In this document: piece by piece, positions 57,070-64,000 of the stretch
Layout of the letters: each line of letters starts with the position of its first letter
Numbering within the stretch: the stretch's first letter is position 1
Source: Saccharina japonica
Lineage: Eukaryota; Sar; Phaeophyceae; Laminariales; Laminariaceae
Direction: 5' to 3'
DNA length: 64,000 nt
NCBI GenBank assembly: GCA_008828725.1
Contig: MEHQ01001197.1
Coordinates: 124,001-188,000, forward strand
Made by a program: the position numbers and the translations under genes
Notes under the pieces: model-generated
Told to the model about the DNA's origin: nothing
Database searches by the model: none
Seen by the model: the letters and a program-made list of their open reading frames with translations, nothing else

Positions 57070-58370
57070 CCACGGTGCGCAACATCAGACTACAAATTAT
57101 GATGAGCCGTTTTTGCCTATGGGCAAAAAGCAAAAAAACAAATGATCGATGCGTACAGGCTTCCATTCCGTTATCTAATTTGCACCAGGTATGTACCTGA
57201 TATGTGCTTTTCGTCATCGCTTGCAACATCAAATAACAAATTGTGATGAGCCCTTTTGGCGTTTTGGCAAAAACTTACAAAAAAGAACTTCAATGCGGGG
57301 TGTGTATATACAGGCGTCTATTTCATTGTCTAACTTGTACCAGGTACAGGCTGGTTCAATCTTATCACCCCAAATATACTAAGCATCCAAATGTCAACGC
57401 TGTTTGTAGTTTTTTGGAGATATAACCTGAAATTTGGCATGCCTGTTCTATGAACCTCTGCCAGCCCGTTACCGGATGTGTACTTTCTTGTTTTTTCGCC
57501 TGATGATTTTTGCTTTGTATTTTTTGGGATATTTGGGTCTTAAGAGATCCAATTTTTCCGTCGAAAAAAAATACAAAAACATCCATCAACGGCTTGACAA
57601 GCAAGGGCTCATATAACATTTGTGCCAAATTTCAGGGTCAATATCCAAAAAAACGGCAGGAAAATTGGAATTTTGTGCGGTAAAAGTTGGAAAAAGTAGG
57701 TGCTGCCTCGTGTTTACTTAGCTTCAGTACAGGACCAACTTTTGGCGTTAAAAATGACTTGATATTGGTCCTATAGTCAGTTCTTCGAATGTCTGCNAAA
57801 ACCAAATTTTACAGGCATGCCTGGTAGTACACCTGGAATCGGTTCGTTCGGAAAAACAAAATGGGGGAAAAAACGATTTCTTCGTACGGAGACAGACGCC
57901 TGACTATTATTGTATTGACCTTTGTGAAGGGCTCTGGTTGGTCGGGGCACAATTTCGCCTCTAGCACCAGCTGTAGGGCCTTAGAAAATAAACGGCCCTT
58001 GTAACCCTCTTTCGCCGTTCTTTACGGTCAGTATGATACCAAATGTTGTGACGCTCAAGTGGATATTGCGATCGGCATTCATTCGTGGCTGACAACTTTT
58101 GGGGTGATATGCTTGATTTGAACCAGCTCGTATTCTACGTACACTTTTTGTCGTCGCTTGCAACGTCAGACTACAAATTATGATGAGCCGTTTTTTTCTT
58201 CGAGCGAAAAGTTAGAAGAAAAAAACTCTTCAATGCGGGGTGCGTACAGGCTTCCATTCCACTACGTATGTAATATCGGTACCTGGCAATTTGTATGTAC
58301 ACTTCTGCTGTGTATTTTTTTGTCGTCGCTTGCATAATTGATAACGGGACCTGACCTGTAAATGTCTGAC
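57070..58370. repeat. ~135-bp tandem repeat array (unit C)
   Basis: Copies near 57085, 57220 and, after the inserted element, 58155. N at 57797 lies inside the inserted element. Confidence 0.7.
57347..58137. mobile_element. Non-autonomous TIR element, AGCTGGTTCAA ends (unit C)
   Basis: Orthologous to 6647-7505 but without the ~60-bp internal duplication, so C keeps the simpler form. Confidence 0.7.
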
Positions 58371-58939
58371 TTCCACAAACATACCCAACCCGGCGCCGAA
58401 AGAAGCGGACAAGCTTGCGCTTGCTTGCGTGTGGGACCCGCTTAGTCGTAACCCGTCTCGACTTCGCCCTGGTCATCGTGCTGCAGTCTTTATGGTGCCT
58501 TTTTTGCTGCTGTGTGTTTTGGATGCGAGCGGAACCAGTTTTTCATTTACTTTATTTTAATGCGAACACACACGGCTTACGGCAAGTATGAGGCAGGCAA
58601 CCTTGCCTCGTCACCACTCTACGATACTACAGCAGTAGACTACACCAACTTATCGCCCCAAATGTTGGGGATATCGTGCTCTTCTGCGAAAATGCAAAGG
58701 CTGCTTGCTCGCCCAATCAACGGAAGCACAGCATCTCCTATGCCGATCGAGTCTTCAAACAAAATATTCCGCACCCAGTACACCAAAAATCAAGATAAAA
58801 ACGCTACAATCCACATATTGCACACCTCTCAACGGCCAAGCGAGAATTTTATCAGCACACGCACACGCAAATAGAGCTGGCATGGGCCCGCCACCACGGT
58901 CCGACACGCTTCCGTTCACCACTATCAATCAATCAACCG

Positions 58940-59130
58940 GCTTTTCGTGGAACCGTAGGCATGGAAATCACGCCAAGAAATACTACCGAGGGCATGGAAA
59001 TAACGCCAAAAGCATACTACCGACAGCATGAAAATCGCACCGACGGCGTGAAAACCACGCCAAGAACATAATACCGACGGCATGAAAACCTCACCGGGGA
59101 CACGAAACCGACAGCATGAAAACCAAGGCC
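58940..59130. repeat. ~34-bp minisatellite (unit C, about 5 copies)
   Basis: Same repeat as 8300-8580; copy number matches unit B rather than A. Confidence 0.82.
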
Positions 59131-59660
59131 GGGAGAATACAAGATGGTTGCGCCCATTATCCGGCGCCCCAGTCCCCCTTTTCTTTGGCTACCTATACGA
59201 CCTATACCCCACCAACTACTCCAAGCCCACCCCACCTACGAACAGTCCGCACACCGGTACACTTCCCGATACATTCGGCAGGCAGACAGGCAGCAAGCAG
59301 ACGAGCAAGGAATCAGACAGACCCCCACCCGCACGCACGCACGCGCCCGCTGTTCGAAAACCAGCAGAGGAGGAACCGACGGCGCATCTAAAACAACTAT
59401 ACATACAACCTAGAGACAAGAGACAAGAGAAAATGATGGTGGTGTCGGGACTTGGGGGAAGAAAACATGCTTTCACGCGAAGCTGAACCTCGACCAAGCC
59501 AAACCCACACCCACCCACCCACCCACCCACCCGACCCAACCCGCGCCCTTTGATTCTGACCTATGATATAAGGCGCCCCCCACCCCCTCCCCTCTCGCCC
59601 AAAGAGAAAAATCCAAACCAACAACAAAAGGACAAGCTGCTATATACCAGAAATGCCACC

Positions 59661-59984
59661 CTACGAGACAGCGTAGCTCTGAGCCCCGTGCCTCGCAGGC
59701 GGGGGGCTCGAGTGAGCCTGGATGTTTGTGCCGTGTCGGTTCACCCAGCTCTTGAGGTCGTTCTCGGCGAACTGCTGGGACGGCGGGAACAGCTCCTCGA
59801 CCGCCACGAAGCACAGCAGGATGGTGGTGATGGCCATCCCGTACACGGAGGTGATCATCTTGCCTGTGTAGTACGCCAGCACCGCCGTCATTATCGTGGG
59901 CCCCACGATGGAGTTCAGCTTCGACCGGATGTTGGATTCCATCGCGAAGTACGCGCAGACGGTGGTCACGGCGGTCACGAAAAG
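59661..59984 (-). pseudogene. CTL/SLC44 C-terminal exon, unit C
   Basis: Intact 324-nt exon as in A and B. It differs at GMAITTILLCFVAVEELF, where A has ILQCFVVDEELF. The family usually has LCF here, so C may be closer to the ancestral residue. It is separated from the other CTL exon by a TIR element, as in unit A. Confidence 0.7.
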
Positions 59985-60155
59985 CTGAACCAACACAACG
60001 GCAAGATAACGGAAGATCGACAGGAAAAAAACGGACGGAGCGCGTTTCGATCGAGGGAGGAGGGGGGGGGACCAGCGACGAACTTTCGTGATTTTGTTTC
60101 AGTTTTAGCCACAGTAGTTCAAGTGTGACGTAAACGTATGTAGTATAAATACGTA

Positions 60156-60898
60156 CGAGCTGGGCCAGCCTTAAAACGGATGCTTTTTTTGTGAGGCTCT
60201 AGCGCCGCCACTTTCGCGAGTTAGAATTCGAAAATTGGAAGCATTGATTCTGACCTATTATTGAACATGCAAAAACAAAAAAATATATACGCAAATTTCT
60301 GACCTGTTATAAAAACCGACTTGATTTCGCTGAGATATCCGCGAAGACTCAAAAGTACCAACATTTATGATTTTCTACAAGATTTTGACACTAAAGTCAT
60401 GTGACAGCAAAAAACAATCGTCGTTCCCGATCAAGGTGAAATTCAGTGTACACCATGCTTGAGGCACAAGGAGATGATCGATAAAAGTTGCATTGCCCAA
60501 TTCATCATCCATCAAGATATACTTCGTATATCAAGAAAGCGATTCCATACAAAAAACATACAATGCCGAAAACGGCAGTATTACTGCGATGCCTTGCTCA
60601 ATTTTGCGAAGTCCGGACTCGCATTTCAACTTCGTATTATACTCATGCGTGTAAATGGATTTCGAACCATCCCTTTTTATTTTTCGTTTTTTCACACTAG
60701 TTTAAAACCTTTTATATTTTCACGGGATTTTGGATCGGCCATATATCCTGGGGGAAAATAAATAAAAACGGGAAGGCACCTCAAAGGTCTGTTAGGACAT
60801 AATAAACAACACCGCGTCAAAAAATCATGTTAGATACGTATTATTGAGCGGGGCATAGCCCATAGACTGCTCTGGCAGAGCCTTGGCTGACCCAGCTC
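60156..60898. mobile_element. Non-autonomous TIR element, GAGCTGGGCCAGCC ends (unit C)
   Basis: Same insertion as 9611-10351 with many base changes and small indels, in contrast to the near identity between A and B. Confidence 0.6.
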
Positions 60899-61857
60899 CT
60901 AGTCCCCTGGGCTATCTACGTACGGCTAAAAGGTTAAACCAACTTCCTACCCAAACAAATACCTACAGTACAACACAGGCACGCCTCGGTAACGGCACGG
61001 TGTGAGCTTCCACGGCTACCGTGTAGACCAATAGTTGTGGTCGATCGACCATGGTAATGAGGGCGGGGGGCGGGGAGAGGCAACGACCTCCAAAGCTTCG
61101 AGAGAAGAGCCTGAGCAGGCAGGCAAGGCGCATTTGATTCACTTGACATAGACGGCGAGTTCGATGAGCGTTCTTGATGCTGCGAGTACAAACACATCGC
61201 TACTACCAAAGAAGGGACGGTTGCAACAAATCCACGCTTCCGCGGGCACTGTTCATACTTCTCGCACCAGGGGGGGGGGGTGTACTTCATATGCATGCAT
61301 GGCCGTAGTCGTATGACCATAGACCCTCGCATCCCTACAACGCCGGGACGGAGCACGTTGGGTTTTCATCGACCAGACAGACATTGCTAGCACCAAGCGC
61401 GAAGCGCCGTGAGGTGTTCGGCGAGTCGAATGAAGGGTGAGCTGCATCCTACTAAGAACCGCGTGTGAGGCAGACTTGCATATATGGATGACAGTTTCAA
61501 TGAGTTAATTTAATTTCCGGTGTGGCCACTTCCAGAGACAGCAATGGGGGTACTATATAACTGCCTCGCTGGGGGGGAGGCTACACCGTGTCGCATTGTT
61601 TGGCTTGCGCAGAGGCAGGCAGGCAGGCGGGCGGGCGGGCTCATGCTTCATCCGGTAACTTGTTATGGAACAGTTACAGAACTGCTGTACGCCATCTATC
61701 AACTATAGACAGCCCCGGCCGTGAGTTACGTGGGAACATAAAGCAAGGGAAACCCAACACCAGCATTCCAACAAAAGAAAATAAGAGAAACAGTACAGCA
61801 AAGCGCACTGTGAAACAGAAAGGGGGGAGCGTTTCGATCGTCATTTTTCGCACGCAC

Positions 61858-62003
61858 CTGCACGTATGCGTTATTGTTGATGAAGCGGATGCACTTCTCC
61901 AGGCACCAAAAGCAGCATGCGCAGCAGCACGCGATGTACTGGAGGGCTTGTTACCCGTACCCTTGGCCTTCTTCTGGATGTACGACAAGACCGCTTGGAT
62001 CAT
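61858..62003 (-). pseudogene. CTL/SLC44 internal exon with the same frame break, unit C
   Basis: Same sequence as 11314-11459, including the shortened C run that puts the WCLEKC block out of frame with MIQAVLSYIQKKAKG. Confidence 0.7.
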
Positions 62004-62159
62004 CTGCAACATAAAAAAACACATACATACACACACGCACACAAATACAGCAGAGAGAGAGGCGACACCATTTCGCGTGAGCCCAGGAAATCAGCATCAC
62101 CCACACCAAGCTACGTACCCATTCAAACCACGCGGCGGCCATTCAGCGAAGCCCTAACG

Positions 62160-63153
62160 ACATCGGCTTCGTGCCGGAACTACGGGAGACTCGGAAAACC
62201 ATCTGGGCTCTGGATCGGGGTTGTCAAAGCTTATGCGCACGCACATGTTTGTCTACCTTCGCAAGTTCTCGGCTACTACTGCTGTAGGCAGTGCTGCTGT
62301 TACACTCTGTATAGCTACGACGTATATACTGCTGTAGGCTGAGCAGATCACTATCATAGCAATAGCAATGCCGCATAGAAAAAAACGCTGTAGACGGCAC
62401 TGGCTATATAAGAAATCGAACCAACAGCTGCTAGTGAACCTGAAAATACCTGATATGGGGCCCGCTGAGCTGTCAGTGCCAAGTCCTCAATGATGAGCAC
62501 GCTTGCTGGGAGGGTTCCCCGCGTTTAGTTGGTGTCTCCGGGAGGAAGAGAAAGGGGGGTGCAAGGGAAGAGCGAGGTCATCTAAGGCAACAGCAGAGCG
62601 CGAGAGGTCAACCAACAAAATGCTGCTGAGAGTAAATCAGAAGATGTCAGCGATATGACAACAGCGAGAGTCTAGCGAGCAGTCTAAGGGTGGACGCTCG
62701 ATACGCCGCATACTGCTACGTATACTGATGCTGTGCATCTCAAACGATTCAAGCGAGCACACAGCTTAAGCGCTTCACACACCTTCTCCTCTGGTTTAAA
62801 CTTCGAAGTGCCCACTGAGGCAATATCTGACTCGTAAACATGGCCTCGCAAGCTCTTATGCAAAACCCGGGATATTTTTTCAACCACCCCCCCCCCCTAA
62901 TATGGCGCGATGACGCACAGCCTCAATCCTCATTCCTCAATCAACTGTTTTTTCTCGCTCGAGAGAGATCGCCAAACCACGCCCAAACAGAGTGCGCCCC
63001 GTCCACCCTCCCCCCCGCTCCATGCCCCGCAAGCAAATCGCACGGATTCGAATTTCAAAGTATACCAGGTGTAGAAATAGGCGCGCCTCTCCCGCATTCA
63101 ACAGGGGGCAGCCACGCGAACACACAACACCCAGTCCCATCATATGCTATCAC
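62160..63153 (+). promoter_or_regulatory. Upstream segment of the two-exon gene, partial unit C2
   Basis: Nearly identical to 11611-12612, including the leader ATG (62840, MASQALMQNPGYFFN). The (GA)n tract present in A2 (12413-12430) is shorter here. Confidence 0.5.
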
Positions 63154-63346
63154 CTGTGTTTTGATTGCCGTACTGCTACGCTTGAGGCTGGTGGTGGAAG
63201 TGGTCCGTTGAGACGGTGGGCTGTAGCGCGGGTAACAAGGCTTGGACGTGTCGAAGTCTTGGCGCAGGTCGTCGTCAAAGGTCACCCTCCGGCGAGGGGT
63301 TGTTCTTGGCAACAGAAGTGTCGAAGGAACATCGAGTTGTGCTCAT
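63154..63346 (-). pseudogene. Inverted orphan exon 1 (C2), frameshifted
   Basis: Copy of 12613-12804 with one extra base: A2 reads CCCTCGCGACAAGTGACC, C2 reads CCCTCGCCGGAGGGTGACC. The frame from ATG 63346 therefore leaves the family sequence after about 16 codons. Lacks exon 2. Confidence 0.75.
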
Positions 63347-63349
63347 CGT

Positions 63350-63394
63350 GAATAATTCGGCAAGTGCATTCACAGACAACGTGCCGAATTATTC
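63350..63394. promoter_or_regulatory. Palindromic spacer between head-to-head first exons (C2)
   Basis: GAATAATTCGGCA (63350-63362) and its complement (63382-63394) around 19 nt, identical to 12808-12852. Confidence 0.7.
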
Positions 63395-63397
63395 AAG

Positions 63398-63592
63398 ATG
63401 CGCGCAACTCGATATTCCTTCGCAACCAACGCTTCCGTCGCCAAGTACAACCCCTCGCGGCGGGTGACTCTTGACGACATGAGACAAGACTTCGACACGT
63501 CGGAAGCTTGGTACCCGCGATACAGCCCGCCGTTTCAACGGGCCACTTCCCCCACCAGCCGCAAGCGTAGCAGTGCGGCAACCATGACAGAG
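63398..63592 (+). pseudogene. Orphan exon 1 of the two-exon family (C2, plus strand)
   Basis: 65 codons identical in sense to 12856-13050 with the same donor GAG|GTGATACC. The downstream sequence switches to the (CAGG)n and CTL-linked block as in A2, so no exon 2 is expected before the window ends. Confidence 0.72.
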
Positions 63593-63910
63593 GTGATACC
63601 ATATCATCATACACTTGAGATGGGGCTGGTGCTGTGTTCGCGTAGCTGCCCCCTGTTGAAGGAGAGGCGCGCCTATTTCTATATACTTTGAAGTTCGAAT
63701 CCGTGCGATTTGTGCGCGGGGCGTGGAGCGGGGGGAAGAGTGGACGGGGCGCACCCTGTTTGGGCGTGGTTTGGCGCTCGCTCTCCCGTTTGCGCTTGAG
63801 GGGGTGCATCGAGATCGCCATGTGGTCAGACTCCGATTTTTGAATTGGGCTCTTTTCAATGGCTGCCGGAGGCTCTAGCTTTACCGTGTCGCATTGTTTT
63901 TCTTGCGCAA

Positions 63911-63913
63911 GGG

Positions 63914-63957
<44 letters not shown>

Positions 63958-63958
63958 C
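63911..63958. repeat. (CAGG)n tetranucleotide tract (C2)
   Basis: Same position relative to the orphan exon as 13370-13431, with fewer units. Confidence 0.9.
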
Positions 63959-64000
63959 GGGCGGGCTCTTGCTTCATCCGGCCACCTGTTAGGGAATAGT

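Larger units (their letters stand above)
48055..62159 (+). repeat. Array unit C (segmental duplication)
   Basis: The most complete unit: head (48055-49300), upstream region, intact two-exon gene, MITE, SINE pair, tandem repeats, TIR elements and two CTL exons. Confidence 0.9.

Noticed and set aside
1-64000. Retrotransposon or virus-like coding sequence
   Set aside because: I looked for reverse transcriptase, integrase, capsid and similar motifs in the longer frames and saw none; all mobile elements noted are small and non-coding.

Overview
The window looks like an intron-rich nuclear region of a stramenopile, most probably a brown alga of the Ectocarpus type. This is an inference from short exons, phase-0 introns of about 430-840 bp, trinucleotide and homopolymer repeats, and many small terminal-inverted-repeat elements; no taxon-diagnostic gene was found. 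The assembly is draft quality: single N at 4751, 14110 and 57797, and an N run at 31059-31065 inside a poly-A/poly-G tract.

Most of the window is a segmentally duplicated array of a 12-14 kb unit. Unit A covers about 366-11610, unit B about 19010-31018, and unit C about 48055-62159. Partial units lie at 1-365, 11611-13340 and 62160-64000, and an inverted piece lies at 14240-14640. A full unit reads: unit head, two-exon gene for an unrecognised alanine-rich helical protein, spacer with MITE and SINE insertions, ~300-bp tandem repeats, ~135-bp tandem repeats interrupted by a TIR element, ~34-bp repeats, and on the minus strand fragments of a choline-transporter-like (CTL/SLC44) gene split by a second TIR element. 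Only units B and C carry both exons of the two-exon gene. Unit A has an orphan exon 2, and the partial units carry orphan first exons in head-to-head pairs around a 13-bp palindrome.

Between units B and C lie about 17 kb of mostly single-copy DNA. Its best-supported gene is a plus-strand pepsin-family aspartic protease (at least 8 exons, 32359-37757) with both catalytic Asp motifs intact; the exons for its signal and propeptide were not found. On the minus strand a low-complexity Ser/Asp/Thr/Pro-rich gene (40236-44914) can be modelled with three phase-compatible exons, though its large exon needs a one-base frame change near two poly-C tracts. A ~1.4-kb foldback element with internal minisatellite (45399-46813) follows.

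The main signals for a second look are: mosaic identity among the units (A matches B in some blocks and C in others, with sharp switches), decay and exon shuffling of the tandem gene family, a one-base frame disruption in the CTL exon shared by two units, and strong over-representation of the 9-bp palindrome TACC(A/T)GGTA. No rRNA, CRISPR, prokaryotic operon, retroelement or virus-like gene was seen.
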